64,000 bases of DNA, taken from positions 246,347 to 310,346 of the forward strand of contig NZ_BMXE01000006.1 of NCBI RefSeq assembly GCF_014651595.1. The letters run 5' to 3'. This DNA comes from Pseudovibrio japonicus. GTDB taxonomy: Bacteria; Pseudomonadota; Alphaproteobacteria; Rhizobiales; Stappiaceae. Shown one piece after another: positions 1 to 8,307 of the stretch. The stretch's first letter is position 1. Each line of letters begins with the position of its first letter. Below the pieces are notes generated by a model that saw nothing but the letters and a program-made list of their open reading frames with translations, was not told the origin of the DNA and did not search any database. Made by a program: the position numbers and the translations under genes.

Positions 1-75
1 CTTTATGGGCAGTAAAGCAAATTGGGATGAGCATCTGGAAGACGTTCCCAAGTTTGAAAAGCTTCCTGCGTAACC

Positions 76-1272
76 TCAGGCTTTCTCGGAGGTCTGCTCG
101 CTTTGCAGATCTCCCTGCTTCCAATCCATCCAGAACTTCAGCCCCATGCCAACCAGCAAGCCCCAGAACGCAGCGCCAATGCCGAAGAAGGACAGGCCAG
201 AAGCTGTGATCAGAAACGTCAGGATGGCGGGCTCGCGGCTCGGGGCGTCTTTCAGCATGCCCTGAACAGAGACCATCAGCGTTCCGATCAAGGCCAGTCC
301 AGCAACGCCGCCAATCAAGATACGTGGGGCCAGCTCGACAACACCAACGAATCCGGCTGAGAAGATGCCAAACAGAATGTAGACCACACCTGCAACAACC
401 GCCGCCCAATATCGTTTCGTCGGGTCCTTGTGCGCATCTTCATTGGCGCAGATGGCCGCTGTGATCGCAGCAAGACTAATACCGTGCCCACCGAAGGGAG
501 CGCTCAGAACCGATCCAATGCCGGTCCAGCTGAAAAGCGGGCCGGGCGTAGGCTGATAGCCAAAGCTACGTAGGATCGAGACACCCGGAATATTTTGGGA
601 GGCCATCGTCACGATATAGATCGGGATACCAATCCCGATCAAAGCGGCAAGTGAAAACTCCGGCATCACAAATACCGGCGCCTGCACCAGCTCAAGCGAG
701 CTGAGGTTCGAAGTATCGGCGTGAAAGTAAAGCACAACAAGAAACGCAAGCAAAGCAGCAGGAACAGCCAGCAGCTTGTTGATCTGCCCAGCTACGAACC
801 ACGCCAGCACCACAGGCAGGGCAAGCGCCGGAATCTCGGCGACAGCCTCAAATGGCACCAGACACAAGGGCAGGATCACCCCCGCGAGCATGGCTTGTGC
901 CAGTGGAACGGGAATCATAGCCACAATGCGGCCCAGAGGTTTCCAAAGACCAGTGATAACCACAAGTACACCTGCAAACATGAAGGCACCAACCGCCACC
1001 GCGAACCCACCTTCGGGAACGCCGGAGGTTGCCAAGAGCGCTGCGCTGGGTGTGGACCACGCAACCGAAATCGGAATGCGCTTCCAAAGACTGAAGCCAA
1101 TTCCGCAAAGCCCCATTGCGACGGAAAGCGCCATCAGGCCGGACGTTGCTTGCGCAGCGGTTGCACCAACACCGCTCAGTCCATGTAAAACAATTGCAAA
1201 AGAACTGGCAAAACCGACAAATGCAGAAAGGATGCCAGCGCTGGACGCACTAGCGGAAAACGAGGAATTCAT
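76..1272 (-). CDS. BenE-type benzoate/H+ symporter family transporter
   Basis: This is an inner-membrane secondary transporter of the BenE family, whose characterised members import benzoate with protons. The protein of about 398 residues is almost entirely hydrophobic with many predicted membrane segments. It carries the family-typical stretches SWTGIGSVLSAPFGGHG and NIPGVSILRSFGY in its second half. The open frame extends to 1305, but I chose the ATG at 1272 (MNSSFSAS) because it has a purine-rich AGGG upstream and the extra 11 residues are not hydrophobic. No benzoate catabolic genes lie nearby, so the substrate is uncertain. It is the only minus-strand gene at this edge and is divergent from the UDP-xylose synthase. 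Confidence 0.85.
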   Translation of the reverse strand: MNSSFSASASSAGILSAFVGFASSFAIVLHGLSGVGATAAQATSGLMALSVAMGLCGIGFSLWKRIPISVAWSTPSAALLATSGVPEGGFAVAVGAFMFAGVLVVITGLWKPLGRIVAMIPVPLAQAMLAGVILPLCLVPFEAVAEIPALALPVVLAWFVAGQINKLLAVPAALLAFLVVLYFHADTSNLSSLELVQAPVFVMPEFSLAALIGIGIPIYIVTMASQNIPGVSILRSFGYQPTPGPLFSWTGIGSVLSAPFGGHGISLAAITAAICANEDAHKDPTKRYWAAVVAGVVYILFGIFSAGFVGVVELAPRILIGGVAGLALIGTLMVSVQGMLKDAPSREPAILTFLITASGLSFFGIGAAFWGLLVGMGLKFWMDWKQGDLQSEQTSEKA

Positions 1273-1563
1273 TGGAGCCCTGCCACAAGCGTTGGCGTGA
1301 ACCACTCAAAAGTTGGGGAACAGAGAAGTCACGAGAGGCGTGAGGAAATACACCTACAATGCTAACAGCAGTACCGTGTGGAGCAAGCCTTCAACAACCA
1401 AAAATATTTGAAATTTGCTCAACTAAAGCGTGTGTACGCTCATCCCTTTGAAAACACGCCGATTTTTCTCTAGCCGAATTATCGGGAGAGGTTTTTCAAT
1501 GTTTACCGCTCAAGACAGGCTGATAGGCTTCCTCCATCTCTGACAGTATCGCGGGTTGACCTT

Positions 1564-2559
1564 ATGATCTCGCTTGATGATCGGCGCAGGATTCTTGTTA
1601 CGGGAGGTTCCGGCTTTCTAGGCTCCTACTTGTGCGAGAGGCTTTTAATGGCGGGACACGAAGTGCTGTGTCTGGACAACTTCTTTACTGGTGCACGTAT
1701 GAATGTGGAACACTTACTGGACCACAAGCGCTTTGAACTGCTGCGCCACGACGTATGCCAACCGCTGTTTGTGGAGATAGACGAGGTCTACAATCTGGCC
1801 TGTCCGGCCTCGCCCATTCACTACCGCTTAGATCCAGTGCAGACCACTAAGACCAGCGTGCTTGGTGCCATCAACATGCTTGGGCTGGCAAAGCGCGTGA
1901 AGGCCAAAATCCTTCAGGCATCCACCTCGGAAGTCTATGGTGACCCGCAGGTTCACCCGCAGCCGGAAGAGTATTGGGGCAATGTAAACCCTATTGGCGT
2001 ACGCTCCTGCTACGACGAAGGCAAACGCTGTGCGGAGACCCTGTTTTATGACTACCACCGTCAGAACAACGTCAATATCCGGGTCATGCGGATCTTCAAT
2101 ACGTATGGGCCGCGCATGCATCCCAACGACGGACGGGTCATCTCCAACTTCATCATGCAGGCGCTCATGAACAAGCCGCTCACACTTTATGGAGACGGAC
2201 TGCAAACCCGCTCCTTCTGTTACCGTGATGATCTGGTGGACGGAATGATCAAGCTGATGAACGCGCCCGATCACATTTCCATGCCCGTCAACATGGGCAA
2301 CCCCAACGAATTCACTATCAAAGAACTTGCAGAGCTTGTGCTGGAGCTAACCGGGTCCAAATCCCGGATCATCCGGGAACCTCTTCCTCAGGATGATCCG
2401 CTCCAGCGCAAACCGGAGATCGGCCGTGCCCGCGAATATCTCGGGTGGCAGCCAACCACCGAGCTGAGAGAGGGGCTGGTCAAAACCATCCAGTATTTTG
2501 AGGAGCTCCACTCCAAATACACCCAAGCAGAGGCGCTAAAGCTTGTTCAGGCACAGTAA
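1564..2559 (+). CDS. UDP-glucuronic acid decarboxylase (UDP-xylose synthase)
   Basis: This enzyme oxidises and decarboxylates UDP-glucuronate to UDP-xylose, supplying a sugar nucleotide for surface polysaccharide. It is an extended SDR of 331 residues, the usual length for the cytosolic form. The NAD-binding GGSGFLGS motif is near residue 14. The catalytic Tyr and Lys are in SCYDEGKR at about residues 150 and 154, and [16 protein letters not shown] is diagnostic of the UXS branch over other epimerases. Its likely substrate supplier, a UDP-glucose dehydrogenase, is encoded at 15464-16630, and the glycosyltransferase island follows. The gene stands alone on the plus strand, convergent with the downstream SDR gene. 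Confidence 0.92.
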   Translation: MISLDDRRRILVTGGSGFLGSYLCERLLMAGHEVLCLDNFFTGARMNVEHLLDHKRFELLRHDVCQPLFVEIDEVYNLACPASPIHYRLDPVQTTKTSVLGAINMLGLAKRVKAKILQASTSEVYGDPQVHPQPEEYWGNVNPIGVRSCYDEGKRCAETLFYDYHRQNNVNIRVMRIFNTYGPRMHPNDGRVISNFIMQALMNKPLTLYGDGLQTRSFCYRDDLVDGMIKLMNAPDHISMPVNMGNPNEFTIKELAELVLELTGSKSRIIREPLPQDDPLQRKPEIGRAREYLGWQPTTELREGLVKTIQYFEELHSKYTQAEALKLVQAQ

Positions 2560-2582
2560 GGCAATTTTGTGTTTGTTTTCAG

Positions 2583-3242
2583 CTACCAGCCCATGGGCCG
2601 GTGATTGCTGAAGAAGCCGCCGGTGGGGCCATCATCCAGAAGCGTTGCAAGACAGATGGCAGTGGCAGCACCCTGGTCTGGCGTCAGCGGTGCAGCAGTG
2701 CCGCCTATGCGCGTTGCCACCTTGCCCGGGTCCACGGAGTTGATTTTCACGCATCCCGGTAGTTCTCGTGAGAGGGTGAGCGTCAGAGCATTAAGCGCGG
2801 CTTTGGCCACACCAGATGCACCGGGTCCCGCCAGCCCTTCTGTAAACGATCCCCAGTAGGAGCTGACATTGACGATCCGGCCATAGCCCCTGTCGATCAT
2901 GGCGGGCGCAGCACGCCGGATCATGTGATAGGGGCCATACAGCATCACTTGCAGGCTTTCGTCAAACTGGGCCGGATTTTCCAGCAACGGCGCTTCGTAA
3001 TAAACGCCAGCATTGTTCACCAGAACGTCAATAACACCAATGTCGTCATAGGCTTGTTCGATGGAGCGCAAGTCCGTCACATCCAGCTGCACATGGCCGC
3101 AGTCCAGTTCTTTAGCCGCTTGTGCGCCAGCCTCCGCATTGCGTGACCCGATGATGACATCAAGGTCTTTACTCTTCAGGCCCTTTGCGATTGCAAAACC
3201 TATGCCTCTGTTGCCTCCGGTAATTAACGCGCGTCTGGCCAT
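2583..3242 (-). CDS. Short-chain dehydrogenase/reductase with atypical active site
   Basis: This is a classical SDR of 219 residues with an N-terminal Rossmann glycine motif (GGNRGIG, about residue 8) and the structural NNAG motif. The usual YxxxK catalytic pair is altered. The stretch reads GPGASGVAKAALNALT, so the Tyr position four residues before the Lys is a Ser. The upstream catalytic Ser region (VNVSSYWG) is present. It resembles carbonyl reductase-type SDRs, but ordinary reductase activity is doubtful. It is the last gene of a minus-strand set with the NTF2-like protein (71-bp gap) and the alpha/beta hydrolase. The substrate is unknown. Confidence 0.8.
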   Translation of the reverse strand: MARRALITGGNRGIGFAIAKGLKSKDLDVIIGSRNAEAGAQAAKELDCGHVQLDVTDLRSIEQAYDDIGVIDVLVNNAGVYYEAPLLENPAQFDESLQVMLYGPYHMIRRAAPAMIDRGYGRIVNVSSYWGSFTEGLAGPGASGVAKAALNALTLTLSRELPGCVKINSVDPGKVATRIGGTAAPLTPDQGAATAICLATLLDDGPTGGFFSNHRPMGW

Positions 3243-3313
3243 CTGGTACCTCGGTTACAGTTCAAACAAAGATCTCTTCCCCACCAACAAAACCCGGCAT
3301 CAGCAGGCGCTTA

Positions 3314-4243
3314 TCATGGCCCATTGAGTGTAAAGTCGTCCAAATCCTTCCCCTCTTCAAGGTCATACGCAAAGCGGAAAGGATCAGGGTTAAAGTACTC
3401 TCGGTAATATTGAATTTTTCCATCAGGCACGTGGAACAAGCCACCATAAACCTGATTGTATTCCCGCCCCGTGGTCAGAATTTCCACTTCACCTATGAAC
3501 TGCGCGAACACCCATTCCGGCGACATCATGGGGTAGAATTTCAGATTGGACGTAAAGTCCGCTTCGCCTGCACTTTCCGGCCATGTGCTGTAGTACTTGA
3601 TAAGGTTTTCCTTGCCCTCGATCACATCGGGAAACCCTTCAGGCGCATACGGCATATCCAGCACCGCTTTGTCGGACCATACACCTGCCAGAGCTTCCAT
3701 ATCCTTGTTTTCAAGGGCCGTTAGAAAGCGTATCACCATCGCATGCGTCATTTGCCTCTTTAGGAAATCCGGCGGGTTCGCTTTGGCGTTGCGTCTGGCA
3801 ACCTCCAGAATATCTGCGTTTTCATTCTGGTGCTTCAGTACAAAGTGGTGCATGAAAATGCGCCAGTGATTGCTGCGTTTGTGAAGGCGGAAGTAGTAGA
3901 GGCCTTCCACCTCCCACAGTTTGTCATCAACAAAGAGCTGGTTGAAGACACCGCACGATGCATGTGCGATGTCTCCCTCAAAATGCACGCTGATATCACT
4001 CAGGGTATGCCGTACCTGATCAAAGCCCGGCAACAACTCTGCCCAGTCCGCCAGTTGCTGCTCGCGGGTTTGCTTGTGCACCATGTCTTTAAACAGTGAG
4101 CTGTAGTCGATCTCGACATGATCGCTGTAAAAGTGCCCCAAAGTATCGAAGTCCGCTCGGTCAAAGCAGTTCACAACACCTTCCAGCACTGTGGTTATCG
4201 CCGCAATATCCTTAGCATTTTCAAAGTCACTGGACTGGCGCAT
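3314..4243 (-). CDS. Tandem NTF2/SnoaL-like domain protein
   Basis: The 309-residue protein appears to contain two SnoaL/NTF2-like cone domains in tandem. The first half (about residues 10-150) has FDRADFDTLGHFYSDHVEIDYSSLF and the second (about 170-300) has LENKDMEALAGVWSDKAVLDMPYAPEG, matching the repeated fold of a helix, acidic strand and tryptophan-rich sheet. SnoaL-like proteins include small-molecule isomerases, dehydratases and cyclases. No signal peptide is visible, so it is probably cytosolic. The stop lies 70 bp before the SDR start, and the start follows the hydrolase by 12 bp, so the three genes are probably co-transcribed. The role is inferred only at the level of small-molecule metabolism. 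Confidence 0.7.
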   Translation of the reverse strand: MRQSSDFENAKDIAAITTVLEGVVNCFDRADFDTLGHFYSDHVEIDYSSLFKDMVHKQTREQQLADWAELLPGFDQVRHTLSDISVHFEGDIAHASCGVFNQLFVDDKLWEVEGLYYFRLHKRSNHWRIFMHHFVLKHQNENADILEVARRNAKANPPDFLKRQMTHAMVIRFLTALENKDMEALAGVWSDKAVLDMPYAPEGFPDVIEGKENLIKYYSTWPESAGEADFTSNLKFYPMMSPEWVFAQFIGEVEILTTGREYNQVYGGLFHVPDGKIQYYREYFNPDPFRFAYDLEEGKDLDDFTLNGP

Positions 4244-4255
4244 GGAAGATCCTGT

Positions 4256-5218
4256 TCAAAGCGTTGAAAGAAAATGTTCAGCGACCGCATCAAGAGCCCG
4301 GTCAACCGGTTGGGCCTTGTCGTAGAAGTCGTACTGGGTCACCCCCTCAAACCAGAGTGTGGTCGCGCGGTCTCCCATGTGCCGTGCGAACTCCTTGGCA
4401 CCCATCGGCAGGGCTGCAGCCTCACTGTGCACGATCAGCGTCGGCTGGTTTTGTTTTTCGGCCGTGCTCACACCATCAAACGTCAGCCACGTTTCCCAGG
4501 AGGCAAGATTGAATTTGTTATCAAACTCAGGGATCAGGCCGCGGTCTTCCTCGGTGTAATACTCGGTGTTGAACATGAGCGCGGTTTCATCCACCTTGCT
4601 GGCGGCAACAATGTAACGCGGCTGTTCGTGGGTCAGGGCATCACGGCCCAGTTTCAGCAAGGCACTGACACCCTCTACACCGCCGTAAACCTCTGAAACC
4701 ATTTCAGGATTATGCAGATAGGGCGCAACAAGGGCCAGTGAATGCACGTGCCGGTTCCCCCCAGTCGCCGCGCTCATGTAACCGGCTGATTCAGAAAGGG
4801 CGAGGCCGGAAATCCGGTCCGGATCTACATCCGGGCAGCGGCCCATAAAGTCGATGGCGGCACGAATATCATCGGTCTTGCGCAGAGGGTCTTCCAGATA
4901 TTTCGTCTTGCCCTCATGGGCAGAATGCCCCCAGCCGCGAAAATCAAAAGCCAGCGCAGCAAACCCGCGTAAGGCCAGTTCAGAGGCATAAAGGCCGGAC
5001 ATCTGTTCCTTCACCGAAGTCCATGCGCCTGTGACCACAACACCGGGAAGTTTACCTGAGGCAGGTCTTTGTTTGGGAAGGTAAAGATCCCCATGCAACA
5101 CCTCACCATGGCACTCAAACTCCACGGGCCGAACCTCCACCTTCCCCAGATTACTACTGAGTTTCTTCCTCTCAGGCATTTGCAGATCCTTGGTTCTGTA
5201 CAGACAATCTTTTAGCAA
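4256..5218 (-). CDS. Alpha/beta hydrolase, YcjY/dienelactone hydrolase-like
   Basis: This 320-residue alpha/beta hydrolase has the layout of the YcjY and dienelactone hydrolase group: an N-terminal sheet (LHGDLYLP), FDFRGWGHS after the oxyanion strand, then DPDRISGLALSESAG. Here the nucleophile serine sits in SESAG instead of the common GxSxG. A C-terminal acid is likely in VTQYDFYD. No signal peptide is present. It is the first gene of the three-gene minus-strand set, so the promoter should lie between it and the divergent methyltransferase. The ATG at 5218 may be extended, because PERKKLSSN after residue 14 also looks like a natural beginning. The substrate is unknown. Confidence 0.78.
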   Translation of the reverse strand: MLKDCLYRTKDLQMPERKKLSSNLGKVEVRPVEFECHGEVLHGDLYLPKQRPASGKLPGVVVTGAWTSVKEQMSGLYASELALRGFAALAFDFRGWGHSAHEGKTKYLEDPLRKTDDIRAAIDFMGRCPDVDPDRISGLALSESAGYMSAATGGNRHVHSLALVAPYLHNPEMVSEVYGGVEGVSALLKLGRDALTHEQPRYIVAASKVDETALMFNTEYYTEEDRGLIPEFDNKFNLASWETWLTFDGVSTAEKQNQPTLIVHSEAAALPMGAKEFARHMGDRATTLWFEGVTQYDFYDKAQPVDRALDAVAEHFLSTL

Positions 5219-5359
5219 GATCTCCCGTAGACTAGAAAAATGCCTTTAACGTCCAGCAGGGGCTTGCCCACATCGTAAAAACGCGGCTGCTCAGACCCTA
5301 CAAAATCGCTTAAACTCCTAGATGACCGGGGTAGGAACCCGGTTCCTCGATGCAATACA

Positions 5360-5394
5360 TTGATTGTACTTTAGATAATTCTAAATTATATATT
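5360..5394 (+). promoter_or_regulatory. AT-rich promoter region with 16-bp palindrome
   Basis: A TTGATT box at 5360-5365 is followed by TAAATT (16-bp spacer) and TATATT further on. The palindrome TTTAGA-TAAT-TCTAAA occupies 5370-5385. The block lies about 55-90 bp before the preferred methyltransferase start at 5449, so it is a plausible promoter with an operator. It also argues against the longer open frame that begins at 5350. Confidence 0.4.
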
Positions 5395-5448
5395 GTCCTT
5401 GTAGCCACACCAGCCCAACAGGCTCTGTTGCAAAAGAAGAAGTCCGAG

Positions 5449-6075
5449 ATGAACCAGAAAGTTGCGCACTGGAACGCCGTTTATACCGCTCGCGAAGAAG
5501 AAAAACTGACTTGGTACGAGATCCAACCAACACTCTCCTACAAGTTTGTCACCGAATTTCTTAAGCTGGGCCAACCGTATATCGATGTGGGCGGCGGAGC
5601 ATCCAAACTGACCAGCATCCTGCACGCGGCAGGCTATGGTCCACTTGCCGTTCTAGATATCTCGCCCCTTGTGCTGGAGACAGGGAAGGAGCGTTTAGGC
5701 GGCGTTGCTCATGATGTGGACTGGATCTGTGCGGACATCACCAAGTGGACGCCAACAAGCACCTATCAAGTCTGGCATGACCGCGCAGTGTTCCACTTCC
5801 TGACCGAGGTGGAAGACCAAAAAGCCTATGTAAATGCGTTGGTTAAGGCTGTTCCCATAGGCGGCACCACAATCATCTCCACGTTTGCAGAGGACGGGCC
5901 GGAAACCTGTTCCGGCTTGCCTGTTCAGCGCTATTCCTCGCAGACACTTGCCGACAAACTGGAAGCCCTTGCTCCGGGTGCTTTCTCGCTTGTCGCCGCA
6001 CACCTGCATACACATGTGACGCCAAAAAAGAACGAGCAACACTTCCAGACGAGCATCTTCAAGCGTGTTGCCTGA
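5449..6075 (+). CDS. Class I SAM-dependent methyltransferase
   Basis: This is a small cytosolic methyltransferase of about 208 residues. It begins MNQKVAHWNAVYTAREEEKLTWYE, the usual start of this family. SAM-binding motif I is YIDVGGGASKLTSIL, followed by LAVLDISPLVLE and the post-II motif YQVWHDRAVFHFLTE. The open frame starts at 5350, but the first 33 residues overlap a promoter-like AT-rich block and do not resemble the family, so I used the internal ATG at 5449. It resembles TPMT-like or thioether methyltransferases, which would fit a detoxification role beside the TetR and oxidoreductase set. That role is inference. Confidence 0.8.
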   Translation: MNQKVAHWNAVYTAREEEKLTWYEIQPTLSYKFVTEFLKLGQPYIDVGGGASKLTSILHAAGYGPLAVLDISPLVLETGKERLGGVAHDVDWICADITKWTPTSTYQVWHDRAVFHFLTEVEDQKAYVNALVKAVPIGGTTIISTFAEDGPETCSGLPVQRYSSQTLADKLEALAPGAFSLVAAHLHTHVTPKKNEQHFQTSIFKRVA

Positions 6076-6324
6076 TATGGTGGAAGCGCTGCTCGCTCTT
6101 GTGGAAGGGGCGCAGATCAATTTCCGGATTGTATAATCGGCTGAGGGTGAAAAACGCTTCGCTCACTCATAAGCGGTTATCGAGAAGGGCCTGCGGGGAT
6201 AACGCAGACCCAGCCGGCAATTATCCCCACCCGGATAGACCTTATTAAGCCGCGGAAATCCGCGCTGCATTACCGTCACGGCCTGAAATATGAACAGAGC
6301 ACATCAGGAATAACACCCACCCAC

Positions 6325-6339
6325 TAGACGACCGGTCTA
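6325..6339. promoter_or_regulatory. Candidate TetR (NemR/AcuR-type) operator
   Basis: The inverted repeat TAGAC-GACCG-GTCTA lies 22 bp upstream of the TetR gene start. It resembles the TAGACC/GGTCTA operators reported for NemR-type regulators. The position suggests autorepression, perhaps extending to the downstream oxidoreductase. No second copy was seen before 7181. Confidence 0.6.
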
Positions 6340-6360
6340 TTTTAATTTAAAACACTTCAC

Positions 6361-6975
6361 ATGAAGAAAAGTGAAGCCACAAGACAACACATCTTAGAAA
6401 CCGGTCGCAAGCTGATTGCAGAGCAGGGTTTTTCAAGCATGGGCCTGAGCCTGCTGCTGAAAACAGCGGGCGTTCCGAAGGGCTCCTTCTATCACTACTT
6501 TGAATCTAAAGAGCATTTTGGCTGCGTTCTAGTTCAGCAATACATTGACGAGTACATGGCAACCCTGGACGCGCTGCTTGAGCCGGGTGAGCTGACCTAT
6601 CGTGAAAAGCTGTTCAGCTACTGGAGCCGCTGGAAGACGACCCAACACGCTGAGGACACCTCCAAGCACTGCCTGATTGTAAAACTGAGCGCGGAAATCG
6701 CTGATAGTTCCGAGGACATCAGGGAGCTGATGGCACAGTTGGCCAATAAGGTGGAGACACGGTTAGGGGACATCATTCAGGCTGGCATTCAGGATGGATC
6801 AATCGCACCGGGCGTCGATCCCAAAGTGACCGCTCAACTGCTCTACCAAATGTGGTTGGGCGCCAGCCTCATCGGCAAACTGACACGGGAAAAGAAGCCA
6901 TTCTACCGGGCACTGGAGTTCACGGAAATCCTGCTGCCTGCTGCACAAACCAAAACACAGGGCATACACGCTTAA
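6361..6975 (+). CDS. TetR family repressor, NemR/AcuR-like
   Basis: This DNA-binding repressor of 204 residues has an N-terminal helix-turn-helix (residues 8-55) ending GVPKGSFYHYFESKEHFG, the hallmark of the NemR/AcuR subgroup that senses reactive electrophiles. The C-terminal half holds Cys110-like residues (SKHCLIVKLSAEIAD) matching the TetR_C domain of that group. Cysteine in this segment is interesting because NemR senses electrophiles through cysteines. No strong Shine-Dalgarno sequence precedes the ATG. A palindromic operator lies 22 bp upstream. The gene is followed by a CurA-like oxidoreductase and a DJ-1-like protein, as expected for an electrophile-response cassette. Confidence 0.85.
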   Translation: MKKSEATRQHILETGRKLIAEQGFSSMGLSLLLKTAGVPKGSFYHYFESKEHFGCVLVQQYIDEYMATLDALLEPGELTYREKLFSYWSRWKTTQHAEDTSKHCLIVKLSAEIADSSEDIRELMAQLANKVETRLGDIIQAGIQDGSIAPGVDPKVTAQLLYQMWLGASLIGKLTREKKPFYRALEFTEILLPAAQTKTQGIHA

Positions 6976-7180
6976 CCCTCCAAGGTTAGGCGCGAAATCG
7001 CAAGGTTTCGGGCACCCCTTCCAAAAGTTCATGGCGTGGGCACTGCACCAGCAATGCCCATAACCAGCGCCGTCTGATTCAACACCGTCTGTGGTGATGC
7101 GATGAAGCAGGTCCACACCGGGATGAATCCGAAAAGATAACTAAAAACAAACTATTACTGTCTTAAATTGAGGAATAAAA

Positions 7181-8212
7181 ATGACACAGACTGCAGAAGT
7201 AAACCGTCAGATCGTATTGGCAGAGCGTCCAGTCGGAGCACCAACACCTCAGAACTTCCGTCTGGAAGAAGCTGGCATCCCGACACCGGGCGAAGGCGAA
7301 ATGCTGCTGCGTACCGTTTATCTGTCTCTGGACCCATATATGCGTGGCCGTATGAGCGATGCCAAGTCCTATGCTGACCCAACCCAGATCGGCGACCCGA
7401 TGACAGGCGGTACCGTGTCTGTGGTGGTTAAATCCAACCTTAAGAACTTCAGTGAAGGCGACTGGGTTGTGAACATGGGTGGTTGGCAGGACTACCATAT
7501 CTCCAAGGGCGATATGGTCTTTAACCTGGGTAAAGAACCAACTATGCCGTCATGGGCACTGGGTGTTCTTGGCATGCCGGGCTTCACTGCATATGCTGGT
7601 CTTCTGGAAATTGGCCAGCCAAAAGAAGGCGAAACCATTGCTGTTGCAGCTGCGACGGGTCCCGTTGGTGCGACTGTGGGTCAGATCGGCAAGATCAAAG
7701 GTTGCCGCGTTGTGGGTATCGCTGGCGGCGAGGAAAAGTGCAAGCATGCCGTTGAAAATCTCGGCTTCGATGTTTGTCTCGACCGCAACTCCCCAACCTT
7801 TGCAAAGGATCTGAAAGAAGCCTGCCCAAAAGGAATTGACGTTTACTTTGAGAATGTTGGCGGTGCTATCTTTGATGCGGTGCTGCCGCTGCTCAACCCA
7901 CATGCACGTATTCCACTGTGTGGTCTGATCTCCCAGTACAACGCGACCAGCCTGCCAGAAGGTCCGGACCGTACGGGTGCGCTGATGGGTGCTTTGCTGG
8001 TGAAAAAGATCCGCATGCAGGGCTTTATCATCTTTGATAGTTTCCCAAATCTTTACCCAAAATTCGCAGCAGATATGCAGCAGTGGATCGCAGAAGGTAA
8101 GATGAAGTACCGCGAACAGGTCGTTGAGGGATTGGAAAATGCGCATGAAGCATTTATCGGCCTCCTCGAAGGGAAGAACTTCGGCAAGCTCGTCGTAAAA
8201 GTGGCCGACTAA
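7181..8212 (+). CDS. NADP-dependent MDR oxidoreductase (CurA/YncB-like)
   Basis: This zinc-free medium-chain dehydrogenase/reductase of 343 residues resembles curcumin reductase CurA and leukotriene B4 dehydrogenase-like enzymes, which reduce alpha,beta-unsaturated carbonyls with NADPH. The N-terminal ERPVGAPTPQNFRLEE and VYLSLDPYMRGRM are characteristic of the group. The nucleotide site reads AAATGPVGATVGQIGKIKGCRVVGIAGG, and YFENVGG follows. A good GAGGA ribosome site precedes the ATG. Its place after a NemR-like repressor supports a role in removing reactive enones or quinones. A strong hairpin (8244-8272) separates it from the DJ-1-like gene. Confidence 0.92.
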   Translation: MTQTAEVNRQIVLAERPVGAPTPQNFRLEEAGIPTPGEGEMLLRTVYLSLDPYMRGRMSDAKSYADPTQIGDPMTGGTVSVVVKSNLKNFSEGDWVVNMGGWQDYHISKGDMVFNLGKEPTMPSWALGVLGMPGFTAYAGLLEIGQPKEGETIAVAAATGPVGATVGQIGKIKGCRVVGIAGGEEKCKHAVENLGFDVCLDRNSPTFAKDLKEACPKGIDVYFENVGGAIFDAVLPLLNPHARIPLCGLISQYNATSLPEGPDRTGALMGALLVKKIRMQGFIIFDSFPNLYPKFAADMQQWIAEGKMKYREQVVEGLENAHEAFIGLLEGKNFGKLVVKVAD

Positions 8213-8243
8213 TCTTCAAGCGGGAATAAAAAGAATAACACGA

Positions 8244-8272
8244 GCATCAGTGCCTCCTACGGGCACTGATGC
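8244..8272 (+). terminator. Intercistronic hairpin (attenuator or terminator)
   Basis: A perfect 11-bp stem (GCATCAGTGCC paired with GGCACTGATGC, 7-nt loop) lies between the oxidoreductase and DJ-1-like genes. The downstream run is only moderately T-rich, so partial termination or mRNA stabilisation is possible. Confidence 0.6.
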
Positions 8273-8307
8273 CTACTTCATTTATGCCGGCTGAAAGGTA
8301 GATCACA

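Noticed and set aside
721..1300. Open frames of 155 and 174 residues antisense to the BenE-type gene
   Set aside because: They have basic and low-complexity composition typical of antisense to hydrophobic codons, and overlap a real gene.
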